Assembly: GCF_030295325.1 (NCBI RefSeq) | Contig: NZ_AP027059.1 | Coordinates: forward strand, 1,732,637 to 1,796,636 | Source of the DNA: Haliovirga abyssi | GTDB taxonomy: Bacteria > Fusobacteriota > Fusobacteriia > Fusobacteriales > Haliovirgaceae | Reading direction: 5' to 3' | DNA length: 64,000 bases | In this document: in pieces, positions 32,473 to 42,596 of the stretch | How the letters are laid out: every line of letters starts with the position of its first letter | Numbering within the stretch: position 1 is the stretch's first letter | Notes under the pieces: model-generated | Database searches by the model: none | What the model was told of the DNA's origin: nothing | What the model saw: only the letters and a program-made list of their open reading frames with translations | Position numbers and translations under genes: made by a program

Positions 32473-32920
32473 TCTTACTACCTGCTTTCAATTTTGATTT
32501 TAACATATTTAATTTACTACTAAAAGCAGATTTTAAATTTATATTTTTTAAAGCTTGCATAGCAAAACTTACTACAAATCCCTCTTTATCATCAAGAGCT
32601 TCTTCAAGCGAATCTTTTACTCTCAAATTTCCTATAGCTCCAAGTGCTTTTGCAGAAAATCCTCTCACAAAATAGTTACTATCATTTTTTAATCTCTCTA
32701 TTAACTTATCAATTATCTCATCAGCTTTAGAAAATTCAGATATCTCTGTACATTTTATTCTAACAAAATCATTTTCACTTTCAAACAGTTGTAATATTTC
32801 TAATTCTAGCTCTTTTGATATTTTTCCACCATTTGTTAATTTTTCTCCTATTTCGCTTAAAATTCCAAGTTGATTAGTATCTATATCTTCATTTTTTAAT
32901 TTTTCTATTAAATTTTCCAT
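32465..32920 (-). CDS. HEAT-repeat protein
   Basis: A 151-residue all-helical protein with HEAT/PBS-like repeats, best seen as IDKLIERLKNDSNYFVRGFSA followed by KALGAIGNLRVKDSLEEAL and DKEGFVVSFAMQALKNI. It is probably a protein-binding scaffold with an unknown partner. The ATG at 32918-32920 behind AGGAGA is preferred to an ATG eight codons higher, which precedes that site. It lies in a tight cluster with the M20-like gene. Confidence 0.75.
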   Translation of the reverse strand: MENLIEKLKNEDIDTNQLGILSEIGEKLTNGGKISKELELEILQLFESENDFVRIKCTEISEFSKADEIIDKLIERLKNDSNYFVRGFSAKALGAIGNLRVKDSLEEALDDKEGFVVSFAMQALKNINLKSAFSSKLNMLKSKLKAGSKNG

Positions 32921-32930
32921 AAAATCTCTC

Positions 32931-34016
32931 CTAACTTTTATCATATTTTATGATTGAGTTAAATATATATTCTATACCTGTATATATACTATTTATTTCA
33001 ATATATTCATTTTTACTATATCTTTTACCACCGTTCGCAATTCCTACTGTTACTGCTTCAATTCCTTTTTCTAATGGAATTGCTATTTCTGAGTTAGTTG
33101 GACCAGTATAGATATTAATTTTTCTTTCTTTTGCAACATCTATAAAAATTTTTTCAATATTATTCTCTTCCACTTTTTGTATTTTTCTAAAAACTTCATC
33201 TTTAATTTTAACTTTTATATTTTCTTCTTGCCCTACTCCCAATATAATACTTTTTACTATATTTAAAGCAGCTTGAAACTCTTCTTCACTATTGCTTCTA
33301 ATCTCAATTTTAATCTCTAAATTTTCTGGAACAGTATTATAATGTATGCCAGTTTCAATTCCTGCAATATTTACCACACTATTTTCTCCAAAATCTTCAT
33401 TTTTTATTTTTAATATAAAATTTCCTAAAGCGTCTACTACAGAGCTACTTACTACATTTCTCCAAATGTGTTTTCTTATCCCTTTAAATAAAATTTTACT
33501 TCTTTTCAATCCAACTGTTGTGCTATGTATTCTACCTAACCACAATCCATTAATATTAATTACACCCTTTATAGATTCTGATATCTCTTTTTCTAATAAA
33601 AATTTCATTCCTGAAAAATCACTATTTCCATTAACTGTTCCAACTAAATATATTGTATGTTTTAATTTTTCCTTACTTAAATACTCTCCTAATATAGCTA
33701 ATGATATTACCCCAAGTAAATTGTCTCCTACCCCTACACCTATTAATTCTTTTCCTGTTAACTTTATTTTTCCAACGTCTTTTACAGAATCTAAATTTGT
33801 TGAGATAACTATAGCTTCATCTTGATTTTCTCCAATTATCTTTGCAACAACATTTCCAGCTACATCTATTTTCACATTTTCTATTCCATAACTATATAAA
33901 AGCTTCTGTAAAAATACCGCTTTTTCAATTTCATTCACTTTTTCGTTTTTTAGTTTTGATAAATCAATTATATTTTGAATTATTGTATTTTCTTTCTTTC
34001 TTAAGTCACTTTTCAT
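32931..34016 (-). CDS. M20-like peptidase homologue lacking metal ligands
   Basis: A 361-residue protein with the full M20/PepT-like layout: dimer-type insertion domain in the middle, GVGVGDNLLGVISLA and C-terminal GIEAVTVGIANGG. The metal-binding residues are changed: the usual HxD is NLD (TNLDSV), the EE pair is replaced in GTVNGNSDFSG, and the last His (GGxHT) is KRYS. Only the Asp of GDN is kept. It is therefore probably a pseudoenzyme or has a different chemistry. The gene is 5 bp from the diguanylate cyclase upstream and 10 bp from the HEAT gene. Confidence 0.8.
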   Translation of the reverse strand: MKSDLRKKENTIIQNIIDLSKLKNEKVNEIEKAVFLQKLLYSYGIENVKIDVAGNVVAKIIGENQDEAIVISTNLDSVKDVGKIKLTGKELIGVGVGDNLLGVISLAILGEYLSKEKLKHTIYLVGTVNGNSDFSGMKFLLEKEISESIKGVININGLWLGRIHSTTVGLKRSKILFKGIRKHIWRNVVSSSVVDALGNFILKIKNEDFGENSVVNIAGIETGIHYNTVPENLEIKIEIRSNSEEEFQAALNIVKSIILGVGQEENIKVKIKDEVFRKIQKVEENNIEKIFIDVAKERKINIYTGPTNSEIAIPLEKGIEAVTVGIANGGKRYSKNEYIEINSIYTGIEYIFNSIIKYDKS

Positions 34017-34020
34017 ATAG

Positions 34021-35754
34021 CTACTCCTTTATATTATCATAATGTGTAACTCTATTCCTTCCATTTTCTTTTGAATAATAAAGTGCAATATCACTTCTTT
34101 TTATAAATTCTTCATCACTAAGAGTCTCATTCCCAAAATCAAATGTATATACTCCTAAACTCATATTAACTTTTAGTATTTCACCATTATAAACTATTTC
34201 TAACTTTTCAATCTCTTTTCTTATATTTTCAGCAGCTTGAATAGCCCCTCCTCTATCTGTTTCTGGTAAAATAACTACAAATTCTTCTCCACCATATCTA
34301 GCTACTATATCTACTTTTCTTGTTTTTTTCATCATTACTCTAGCAACTGCTTTTAAAACTTCGTCTCCTGCCTGATGTCCATATGTATCATTAAAAATTT
34401 TAAAATGGTCAATATCTGTCATTAAAATAGATAATTTCTTTTTATATCTTCTACCTCTTTCTATCTCTTCTGTTAATCTTTGTCTAAAATACCTATGAAT
34501 ATATAATTTTGTCATCCCATCAGTTATTGCAAGATTATACAAATTAGAATTTGCTACTGAAACAGATATTTGGCTTGCTAAAGTATTATACACTTCTACA
34601 TTATTTTCGCTATACCCTTTTTCTGCATATTTCATTCCTAAAAATATAAATCCAAAAAAATTGTTTTTAGCTATTAATGGAACTAATACTTCTATATTAA
34701 TTTTTTTAAAAAATTCTTTATGTTTTCTATAAAATTTTAAAATTCCATTATCACTTTTTTTTAAATTTGTAATAATAAATATCTCTTCATTTTCTTTTAC
34801 AAACTCTATATCTTCTTTATCTAAAACTATTTTTTCTCCTATTAAATTCTCATTTATGTCTCCACGAATATTTTTTATTTCTAATTCTTTTGTATCTTGA
34901 TCAAAATATGCTATAGCTGCTTGTGTTGTACCTGCAACTTCTGCAAACATATCAATAGAATTTTTTAGTATTTCATCTAAATTTAATGTAGAAAATATCA
35001 TCTTTGTAGCATAATTTATTGTCATTAAATCATATATCTTTTCTGTTAATTCCACATTTTTTTTCTCTATATAATTTGACTTTATTGCATTTTCTAATAC
35101 TATTTCTATTTGTCCAGAAATAGTTTCTAAAAATTCAATATCTGTTTCACTGTATTCTCCAAATTTTTTTTCCCCTAAAACCATAACATATCTAAGAATT
35201 TGGTTCCCACTATCATCATCTAACCCTTTAAAAGCTATTGTATAACCACTTTCTGAATTAGTAAAATCAATATTCTCTTTTAGCTCCTCTACATCTAAAA
35301 TTTCTATATTTTTAATTAAATTTGATGATAACAATTTTTTTATAAATTCTCCATTATTTAATATTTTAATATCATCTTTTTTCACATCAAATCCTTTATC
35401 TACAATCAATTTCAGTTTCTCATTTTCTATTCTAAAGAAAGCTCCTTTTTCTATAGACTCTACTTCAAATAACATATCAGCTATAATTCTTTCTAAAGTT
35501 TCCAAATCTTTTTCTCTTACTAAGGTTTTTATCATTTGATTAATTGCAATAAATTTAAAGTTTTTATCTGTACTTTCTAATTCTACATTTTCTATCTCTT
35601 TTTTTTCTTCTTCTAGTAATTTTATAAAATTTATGTTTTTTTCTTGTAAATTGTCTATGTTTAATTTTAATTTTTCTACTTTTATTTTAAGCAATATAAC
35701 CCCTATAAATAATATTGCACTTATACACAAAAATAATATTGACACTAGGCTCAT
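34021..35754 (-). CDS. Diguanylate cyclase with GAF-type sensor region
   Basis: A 577-residue protein: one N-terminal membrane helix (VSILFLCISAILFIGVILL), a coiled coil, two GAF-like sensor regions at about 65-215 and 245-395, and a C-terminal GGDEF domain. The active site is VARYGGEEF, and five residues before it stands RKVD, the RxxD inhibitory site. It should make cyclic di-GMP with product feedback. The GAF ligand cannot be inferred. No EAL or HD-GYP protein is visible in the window. Confidence 0.92.
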   Translation of the reverse strand: MSLVSILFLCISAILFIGVILLKIKVEKLKLNIDNLQEKNINFIKLLEEEKKEIENVELESTDKNFKFIAINQMIKTLVREKDLETLERIIADMLFEVESIEKGAFFRIENEKLKLIVDKGFDVKKDDIKILNNGEFIKKLLSSNLIKNIEILDVEELKENIDFTNSESGYTIAFKGLDDDSGNQILRYVMVLGEKKFGEYSETDIEFLETISGQIEIVLENAIKSNYIEKKNVELTEKIYDLMTINYATKMIFSTLNLDEILKNSIDMFAEVAGTTQAAIAYFDQDTKELEIKNIRGDINENLIGEKIVLDKEDIEFVKENEEIFIITNLKKSDNGILKFYRKHKEFFKKINIEVLVPLIAKNNFFGFIFLGMKYAEKGYSENNVEVYNTLASQISVSVANSNLYNLAITDGMTKLYIHRYFRQRLTEEIERGRRYKKKLSILMTDIDHFKIFNDTYGHQAGDEVLKAVARVMMKKTRKVDIVARYGGEEFVVILPETDRGGAIQAAENIRKEIEKLEIVYNGEILKVNMSLGVYTFDFGNETLSDEEFIKRSDIALYYSKENGRNRVTHYDNIKE

Positions 35755-35787
35755 ATTTTCATCCCCTTAATTTTAAAAAATACTCTT

Positions 35788-37461
35788 TTATATAAGTTCT
35801 GCTATATCTTTTGCTATTTCTAACATTGAGCTATTCTCTTTTGATAATTCTTCTAAAAAATAATATTTATAGAAATCTTTTGCAACTTGTCTTGCTGTAT
35901 TTGACATTCTTTTATCAATATCATTAGCATATTTTATTATAGTTGAATATTTTTTATACATTTTTTGCTCTCCTATAATAAGAAGTGCTATTTTTTTTAT
36001 CATCCACCACTCTTCTATATCGCTCAAAATAACATCTATTCCATTATCTAATAATTCTGATTTATAACTACTAAGAATCATTAAAGTTTTAGCTCTTATT
36101 TCTCGAGAAACTAATTTATCTAAAGCTATCTTTAATAATTCATCTTTTATTTCTCTACTTTCTCTATCTGCAATTTCTCCTAATATTACATCTAATACTT
36201 TTTCTTGCCTTGATTTTAATATTCCCAAAATCACTTCTTCAACTCTCTCATCTTTAAAATTCAAAATTGCTTTTATTGATTCTGGAAATAATGTTTCTAT
36301 CAAGCTTCTATCTTCCACTAACATTCCCAATACTTTTTCATCACCTAATTTAGAGAGTGCAATTATTACAACTTTTTTTAATTCTAAATTGGAATTGTTT
36401 ATATACCCTTCTATATAAGGAATAGCTATTTTTTTTCTAGCATCTCCTAATGCAGATATTACGTTTCTTAAAATTCTATTATCATCTTCTTCTTTTATCA
36501 TTTCAATTAATGCTTCAAAATATTCTTTATTATCTATATGTTCTAATGTTATTATAGCTAACTTTCTATTCATCCACCATTCATCTCTATTTTTCATTAC
36601 GTCCACTAACTTATTTATCACTGCTTTATTTGTTTTATTACTTTCTAACGCCAATATAGCCTTTGCTTTTAAATCTCTATCTGCACTATCTAAAACAGAA
36701 AATAAAAACTCTATTTTCCCTTTGTCTGATATTTTTGCTATATTTTCTATTATAATTGATTTTAATTTTTTACTTTCTGTAGACTTATATATTTTTTCCA
36801 ATATTTCTAAAATATTTTTTAACTTTAATTCTCCAATAGATTTAACTATTAATATTAATAGCTCCTCATCTTCTGTTGTTTCTATCTTTTTTCTTAATAA
36901 TATCTCAGCTTTTTCTTTTGGAATAAGTGTAATAAAATTAAGTAATGTAAGCTCATCTGAATCATTTAAAAAACTTTCAAAACTTTCTGATTCTTTCAAA
37001 TAATATCTAATTTCAGATTTAATAAAATTATCACCATTAGAATAGATTTTTAATAAAACTTTTACTGACTCTAATGTATTAAATTTTGCAAGAGTCTCAA
37101 TTACTTCCTTTTTTATATTATTATCTTTTGATTTAAAAAACTTTTCTAGTTCAGGTATTGCATAATAAATATTTAATTCTCTAATTGCAATTAATATCAT
37201 TTCTAAAATCTCTTTATCTTCTTGCTCAACTAATGGAAAAAAATTCTTTACAAAATTTAAATCCCCTATTTCAGTTAATGATAAAATAGCTTTAGCTCTA
37301 ATCTTTTCATCTTCCATCTCATTTCTTGCTATTCTAGTTAATTCAGATATAGCTTTTCTTGATTTTAATTTCCCTAAATTCTCAATCATCTCTATTTTTT
37401 GTGCTTTTGTTATATTTTTAGACAAATTTTCCAAATATAACATTTCATCATATGCCCCCAT
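35788..37461 (-). CDS. Large HEAT-repeat protein
   Basis: A 557-residue protein made almost wholly of HEAT-like helix pairs from residue 10 to 530, for example AISELTRIARNEMEDEKIRA, KAILSLTEIGDLNFVKNF and VSALGDARKKIAIPYIEGYI. No catalytic motif, signal peptide or membrane helix is found. It probably serves as a scaffold. The ATG at 37459-37461 behind GGAGGTG is chosen over a TTG that overlaps the site. It precedes the cyclase gene by 34 bp. Confidence 0.8.
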   Translation of the reverse strand: MGAYDEMLYLENLSKNITKAQKIEMIENLGKLKSRKAISELTRIARNEMEDEKIRAKAILSLTEIGDLNFVKNFFPLVEQEDKEILEMILIAIRELNIYYAIPELEKFFKSKDNNIKKEVIETLAKFNTLESVKVLLKIYSNGDNFIKSEIRYYLKESESFESFLNDSDELTLLNFITLIPKEKAEILLRKKIETTEDEELLILIVKSIGELKLKNILEILEKIYKSTESKKLKSIIIENIAKISDKGKIEFLFSVLDSADRDLKAKAILALESNKTNKAVINKLVDVMKNRDEWWMNRKLAIITLEHIDNKEYFEALIEMIKEEDDNRILRNVISALGDARKKIAIPYIEGYINNSNLELKKVVIIALSKLGDEKVLGMLVEDRSLIETLFPESIKAILNFKDERVEEVILGILKSRQEKVLDVILGEIADRESREIKDELLKIALDKLVSREIRAKTLMILSSYKSELLDNGIDVILSDIEEWWMIKKIALLIIGEQKMYKKYSTIIKYANDIDKRMSNTARQVAKDFYKYYFLEELSKENSSMLEIAKDIAELI

Positions 37462-37504
37462 ATAAAACACCTCCAAATAAAATCTAAAATATGTTTCCCT
37501 CTAA

Positions 37505-37703
37505 GGAACGTTTAAAAAATAATGTTCTCATATTTTGTTATAAAAACGCTTAAAGAATGTTTAAAAATAATTTTATATATTTTGTTATAAAAACGCTTGA
37601 ACCATTGAGTATTTTAAAACAAAATGAAAAGGTTATTTTTAAATCATTCCTAAAACATTGCGTATTCTAAAGCAAAATGGGAATGTTATTTTTAAGCCGT
37701 TCC
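37505..37703. mobile_element. Nested pair of GGAACG MITE-like elements
   Basis: An outer palindromic element begins GGAACGTTTAAAAAATAATG at 37505 and ends GCCGTTCC at 37703, flanked on both sides by TAA. Its centre is split by a second element, from about GAATGTTTAAAAATAA (37555) to AAATCATTCC (37651), flanked by TAAA on each side. Removing the inner copy and one TAAA restores ACGCTTAAAACATTGCG, the sequence of the uninterrupted copy at 59336-59434. There is no coding capacity. The right end touches the dnaX stop codon. Confidence 0.85.
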
Positions 37704-39175
37704 TAAGATATAATTTCCCCATCAAAAAAGTCCACAATACCTTTTACCACATCTTCTTTATTTTCCTTTTTTTTTCTATTTTCATTTATATCAAATTTCA
37801 CTTTAATCCCTTTTCCATATAACTCTTCAAGAATATCTACTAAAATTCTATAATTCTCATTTTTTTCCATTGAAATTTTATGATAACTATTTTCTTCTGG
37901 AAATGTTATATAAACTATATTTTTAACTACTTTTGTCGGCTTTGCCATATTTAAAAAAGCTACTAATGATATTTTCCTGTTTTTACATTTATTTAATATA
38001 TTCTTCCAGCCTGATTTTATAACATTAATATCTAAATTTAAATTAATTTCAGAACTTTCTTCTATAAATTCACTGTTATTATTTTTTTCTATATTATTTG
38101 GAGCAACTTCAACTATACGCTCTACCACTTTTTCTATTATTTTGGGTTTAGATTCTTCTTCTAATGCTTTGTATAAAATTAAATATCCTAATAATCGCTT
38201 ATCTTCTTCATATCTAAATTTCGAAGTTATATCAAAAATACTTTCTATTAATTTTACAGCTCTTGTTAATTCTATTTTCCCATTTTTATTTAATAATTTT
38301 TCTTGTAAATAATATGCAAAATCTTTAAAAATCTTTTCACAATCAATACCCTTTTCCCAAATATTATTTAAAAAATTTACACCTTTTTCTAAATCTTTAT
38401 CTGCAAAAATAGATTCTAACTCACTTAATAATTCCTGTGGTATTACTCCTAAAGCTTTTTCTGTTTTTTCTTTTGTTATCTCTTCACCGTAACATGATGA
38501 TAATACTTTTTCAAAAATAGAAATAGAATCCCTTACGCTGCCTTCAGATTTATTGTATATCAACTTTAAACTCTCATCATCAATAACTATTCCTTCTTGA
38601 ACAGCTATATATTTTAATCTTTCTGAAATATTATTAAAATTAACAGGTCTAAAATCATATCTTTGACACCTTGATATAATTGTGTCTAATACTTTATCAG
38701 GCTCTGTTGTTGCTAAAATAAAAACTACATGACTTGGTGGTTCTTCTAATGTTTTTAATAATGCATTAAAAGCTTCTTTTGTCAACATATGTACTTCATC
38801 TATAATATATACTTTTTTTCTTCCTTCAGTTGGTTGATAGTTTATTTTATCTTTTAATGCTCTAATCTCGTCTATTCCTCTATTTGAAGCAGCATCTATC
38901 TCTATCAAATCCATAAAACTTCCATTATCTATCCCTAAACAATTTTCACACTTATTACAAGGATTATCAGTTATCCCGTTTTCTTTACAATTTAATCCTT
39001 TTGCAATTAATCTTGCCAAAGTTGTTTTACCTGTTCCTCTAGGACCAGTAAATAGATAAGCATGTGAAATCCTATTCTCTTTCAAACTATTTCTAATTGT
39101 TCGAACAATCACGTCTTCACCATATACTTCTTCAAATTTTTTTGGCCTGTATTTTCTATACAGTGTCAAATACAT
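37703..39175 (-). CDS. dnaX: DNA polymerase III subunits gamma/tau
   Basis: A 490-residue clamp-loader subunit: LYRKYRPKKFEEVYGED at the N-terminus, Walker A TGPRGTGKTTLARLIA, the four-Cys zinc module (CKENG..CNKCENC), VYIIDEVHMLTKEAFNALLK with Walker B, and sensor 1 LATTEPDKVL with the SRCQRYDF arginine finger. The C-terminal part is short and charged. The stop codon TAG is made by the flank and first base of the inserted repeat element, so the original end may have been altered. Confidence 0.95.
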   Translation of the reverse strand: MYLTLYRKYRPKKFEEVYGEDVIVRTIRNSLKENRISHAYLFTGPRGTGKTTLARLIAKGLNCKENGITDNPCNKCENCLGIDNGSFMDLIEIDAASNRGIDEIRALKDKINYQPTEGRKKVYIIDEVHMLTKEAFNALLKTLEEPPSHVVFILATTEPDKVLDTIISRCQRYDFRPVNFNNISERLKYIAVQEGIVIDDESLKLIYNKSEGSVRDSISIFEKVLSSCYGEEITKEKTEKALGVIPQELLSELESIFADKDLEKGVNFLNNIWEKGIDCEKIFKDFAYYLQEKLLNKNGKIELTRAVKLIESIFDITSKFRYEEDKRLLGYLILYKALEEESKPKIIEKVVERIVEVAPNNIEKNNNSEFIEESSEINLNLDINVIKSGWKNILNKCKNRKISLVAFLNMAKPTKVVKNIVYITFPEENSYHKISMEKNENYRILVDILEELYGKGIKVKFDINENRKKKENKEDVVKGIVDFFDGEIIS

Positions 39176-39185
39176 AATTTACCTC

Positions 39186-40592
39186 CTACTCTAATCCATA
39201 CGCATTCATCTTTGACCTAAGTGTATTTCTAGTTATTCCTAAAAGCTCTGCTGTATCAACTTTTTTTCCATTTGTACTTTCTAGCAGTTGTCTTATAAGT
39301 TCTCTTTCTACCCTCGATATTATACTATTATAATAATTTTTTTCTTTATTTTGACTTAATATAGATAATTCTCCCTCTATCCAATCTGCTAAAATCCAAT
39401 CTTGAATATCTCCATGTCTTTTAGAAATTTTAGCTCCTGTTACATCTCCTGGTAAATCCTCTGGAAGTATACTATCTCCTCTACAGACTGCCATACCGCT
39501 TTTTATAGAATTTTTTAATTCTCTAATATTTCCTGGCCAATCATAACTCATTATTTTTTTCATTGCTAGTTTTGATACACCTTTTATATTTTTATTTAAT
39601 TCTCCATTAAAAACTTTTACAAAATGTTCTATTAATATAGGAATATCATCTTTTCTTTCTCTTAATGGTGGCAATTCTATTTCAACAACTTTTAATCTAT
39701 GATACAAGTCATCTCTAAATTTTCCATCTGTTATCATATCTTCTAAACTTTTATTTGTAGCTACAACAATTCTAACATCTACACTTATTGTTTCTGTCCC
39801 ACCTACTCTAACAAATTCATTTTCTTGTAATACTCTCAATAATTTAGCTTGAATATCTAATTCCATATCTCCAACTTCATCTAAAAACAGAGTACCTTCA
39901 TTAGCCAATTCAAATTTTCCTATTTTTCTTGCTATAGCTCCAGTAAACGCACCTTTTTCATATCCAAAAAATTCACTTTCCATTAATGTAGAAGGTATTG
40001 CTGTACAATTAACAGCAACAAATTTATCATCTTTTCTATCACTAAATTCATGAATAGCTTTTGCAATTAATTCTTTTCCTGTTCCACTTTCTCCTGTTAT
40101 TAATACAGAAACATTGCTTGAAGCAACTTTTCCTATCAATTTAAATATCTCAATCATTCTCTTGGTAGTTCCTATTATCTCATCCTCTTCCCCAAAGAAA
40201 ATTCTTGGAGTAAATTTTTCAGCTTTTATCTTTTGGTCTTTCAAAGCTTTTTCTGAAACTGTTAAAATTTCTACCCCTTCTAAAGGTTTTAATATATAAT
40301 CATACGCTCCATTTTTTATAACACCTGCTATCATTTGAAGTGTACTATTTTCTCCTATAACTAGCACTACAATCTTTTTATCAATTGATGATATCTCTTT
40401 TACCAAAATCATCAACTCATCATATTCAAATTTGTCAGAATCTATAACAACAATATTATATTTCTTTTTTTTAAACTCTTTATTTACTAAAAGGCCTCCA
40501 TCTTCATAATCGATACTATCTCCATTTTCTATAAACAATCTAGTTAATATATCTCTCTCTTTATCTTCTATTTCTATTCCCAAAACCTTCAT
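39186..40592 (-). CDS. NtrC-family sigma-54-dependent response regulator
   Basis: A 468-residue regulator: a receiver-like domain (about 1-120) with phosphoacceptor region NIVVIDSD, an AAA+ domain with Walker [19 protein letters not shown], the sigma-54 contact GAFTGA, Walker [10 protein letters not shown] and R-fingers, and a Fis-type HTH at the end ([19 protein letters not shown]). It would activate sigma-54 promoters by ATP hydrolysis. No histidine kinase lies beside it. The start is the ATG at 40590-40592 behind GGTAGGTG. Confidence 0.92.
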   Translation of the reverse strand: MKVLGIEIEDKERDILTRLFIENGDSIDYEDGGLLVNKEFKKKKYNIVVIDSDKFEYDELMILVKEISSIDKKIVVLVIGENSTLQMIAGVIKNGAYDYILKPLEGVEILTVSEKALKDQKIKAEKFTPRIFFGEEDEIIGTTKRMIEIFKLIGKVASSNVSVLITGESGTGKELIAKAIHEFSDRKDDKFVAVNCTAIPSTLMESEFFGYEKGAFTGAIARKIGKFELANEGTLFLDEVGDMELDIQAKLLRVLQENEFVRVGGTETISVDVRIVVATNKSLEDMITDGKFRDDLYHRLKVVEIELPPLRERKDDIPILIEHFVKVFNGELNKNIKGVSKLAMKKIMSYDWPGNIRELKNSIKSGMAVCRGDSILPEDLPGDVTGAKISKRHGDIQDWILADWIEGELSILSQNKEKNYYNSIISRVERELIRQLLESTNGKKVDTAELLGITRNTLRSKMNAYGLE

Positions 40593-40597
40593 ATATG

Positions 40598-41497
40598 TCA
40601 CCTACCTTTAATTAGTCTAAAATTTATTGTTACTATGACACTTCCCGAAAGCTTAACTCCTTTATCTTGAATTATAAGCCTCCAATTTTTACCTGCATCT
40701 ACTGCTGATTTATCTAAAATGGTATAAGAACTTTTTTTCTTTATTCTTATCTCTTTTACTCTTCCTTCTGCACTTACATTTAAAATTAATGTTACTTTTC
40801 CTTCCCAACCATTCTTTTCTGCAACTAATGGATATTTTGGCTTTACATATTTCAAAATTTCAGCTTTTCCAACTCCATCTACTACTTCATCAATCGTTAT
40901 CCCTTGAGGAATTTCTGTTGATGATAATCCCCCTTCTTGAATTTCTCCTTTTACAGGAATAACTTCATTTTCTGTTATAATTGATTCATCTTTTATCTTT
41001 GGGGTAAATTCTTCTATTTTGCTATTTTGTATATCCAAATTAGGTTCTAATATTTTTAATTCTTCTTTCTTTTCAGCTTTTATATTTTCTATTTTAGATA
41101 TATGCTCTATAGAAGGATTCTTTGTAGTTTTATTAATTGGAATATCTATTATTTTCCCTAAATTTCTATTTTTTTTAACTGGAACATCTATTTTTTCTAT
41201 TAAATTTTTATAATCTATCTTTTTAAATTCTACAACTTTAGGTTTTGTTATTTTCTTTTTTAATTTTTTCCCTTGTTTTTTTACTTTAATTTTTTTTCTA
41301 ACTTTTGCTTTTTTTGTTTTCACAGCTTTTGTCTTTGTAGAATAAAGCTTTACAAAATTTGCTTTAATCTTTTTTCTTTCTACTATTTTTTCTTCATAGT
41401 TTGTTTTAAAATTTATTGGAATCAAAAATAATAAATTATGAATTAGTATTGATATAACTATTGCAAATATAAATATCTTGTTGTCATTTTTCTCCAT
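40598..41497 (-). CDS. tonB: TonB-like energy transducer
   Basis: A 299-residue TonB-type protein. A single N-terminal membrane helix (IFIFAIVISILIHNLLFLI) contains the conserved His needed for ExbB contact. A long Lys/Pro-rich periplasmic linker (about 40-215) follows. The C-terminal TonB domain has PKYPLVAEKNGWEGKVTL, then VSAEGRVKEIRI and SAVDAGKNW. Gene order exbB-exbD-tonB is standard; it sits 8 bp past exbD. The likely client is the beta-barrel at 42597 or receptors elsewhere. Confidence 0.9.
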   Translation of the reverse strand: MEKNDNKIFIFAIVISILIHNLLFLIPINFKTNYEEKIVERKKIKANFVKLYSTKTKAVKTKKAKVRKKIKVKKQGKKLKKKITKPKVVEFKKIDYKNLIEKIDVPVKKNRNLGKIIDIPINKTTKNPSIEHISKIENIKAEKKEELKILEPNLDIQNSKIEEFTPKIKDESIITENEVIPVKGEIQEGGLSSTEIPQGITIDEVVDGVGKAEILKYVKPKYPLVAEKNGWEGKVTLILNVSAEGRVKEIRIKKKSSYTILDKSAVDAGKNWRLIIQDKGVKLSGSVIVTINFRLIKGR

Positions 41498-41505
41498 TTC
41501 ATCAC

Positions 41506-41919
41506 CTACTCTTTTTCGTCAGTAGCAATATCTAATTCCAAAGCTCCTGCATCTTTAGCTTTGCTCATAATCTCTACAATTATACCATAACTCAAAGATT
41601 TATCTGCTTTTATTATAACGTTATACTTTTTAAGCTCTTTTAACTTGTCCGATAATTTGTTTTCAAAATTTTCATTTGATACTTTTTTTCTATTAATATA
41701 TATATTTTTTTGTTTTGTTATAGATACAATTACTTCTCTTTCTTGTGGCAACTCTTTAACTGCTGATTCTGGCAATGTTATATTTATTCCTGTATTTATG
41801 TCAGTAAATGTAGTACTTACCATAAAAAATATTAAAAGTAAAAAAACTACATCTATTAGTGGTGTTAATTCCAAAAACATATCTTTATTTTCTCTTCTAT
41901 ATTTTGGTCTAAATTTCAT
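41506..41919 (-). CDS. exbD: ExbD/TolR-type proton channel subunit
   Basis: A 137-residue ExbD: cytosolic N-terminus (KFRPKYRRENKD), one membrane helix LTPLIDVVFLLLIFFMVST with the essential Asp at position 23, and a periplasmic domain containing TGINITLPES and VIIKADKSLSYG. It works with ExbB to turn the proton gradient into motion of TonB. The ATG at 41917-41919 is favoured; the GTG three codons higher lies in the ribosome-binding region. It follows exbB by 9 bp. Confidence 0.92.
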   Translation of the reverse strand: MKFRPKYRRENKDMFLELTPLIDVVFLLLIFFMVSTTFTDINTGINITLPESAVKELPQEREVIVSITKQKNIYINRKKVSNENFENKLSDKLKELKKYNVIIKADKSLSYGIIVEIMSKAKDAGALELDIATDEKE

Positions 41920-41928
41920 ATCTCCCAC

Positions 41929-42528
41929 CTACCCTAATATATTTAAAAATTCTACAGCAGTTTTTTCCATTTCATTTGTCAAACTATCAATCTTCTTATT
42001 AAAGTAATTATACATTATAAGTGCTGGAATTGCAACTGTAAGTCCTGCAGCAGTTGTAATTAAAGCTTGGGATATTCCCCCAGCTAACATTTCCGGTTTT
42101 CCTATCCCTTGATTCGATATTACATTAAATGCTTTTATCATTCCTGTTACAGTTCCTAATAGTCCTACCAATGGAGTTACATTTGCTGCCATTCCTAATA
42201 TCCACATATATCTTTCCAAAAATGGAATTCTTTCTAATATTGTTTCTCTTATCTCTTCTTCTAATACATCTCTATTACTATCAGAATTCTCTAATATTGT
42301 TTCTAAAATTCTTGCAACTGAATTATTATATCCTCTACAATAATTTATTGCCCCATCTATATCTTTTCTCTCTAAATAATTCTTTATATTTTCTTTTAAT
42401 TCCTCATAATTTGCTCTCTCAACAACTATAAAATAATATAGTCTCTCTATTATTACTGTTAATCCTGCTATTGATAATAATAATATTCCGTACATTAATG
42501 GTCCGCCTTGTGCAAAAAGTTCTCTCAT
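41929..42528 (-). CDS. exbB: ExbB/TolQ-type proton channel subunit
   Basis: A 199-residue MotA/TolQ/ExbB-family protein with three membrane segments (about 12-32, 110-135, 148-172). The conserved core reads MAANVTPLVGLLGTVTGMIKA then GISQALITTAAGLTVAIPALI. It assembles as a pentamer around ExbD. First of the exbB-exbD-tonB run, 69 bp after the barrel protein gene. Confidence 0.93.
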   Translation of the reverse strand: MRELFAQGGPLMYGILLLSIAGLTVIIERLYYFIVVERANYEELKENIKNYLERKDIDGAINYCRGYNNSVARILETILENSDSNRDVLEEEIRETILERIPFLERYMWILGMAANVTPLVGLLGTVTGMIKAFNVISNQGIGKPEMLAGGISQALITTAAGLTVAIPALIMYNYFNKKIDSLTNEMEKTAVEFLNILG

Positions 42529-42596
42529 CTATACCCCTCCTATTTTTTTATTCCTTAAATGATTTTATAAAAAGCAATTAATTGTTTATTTAAATC

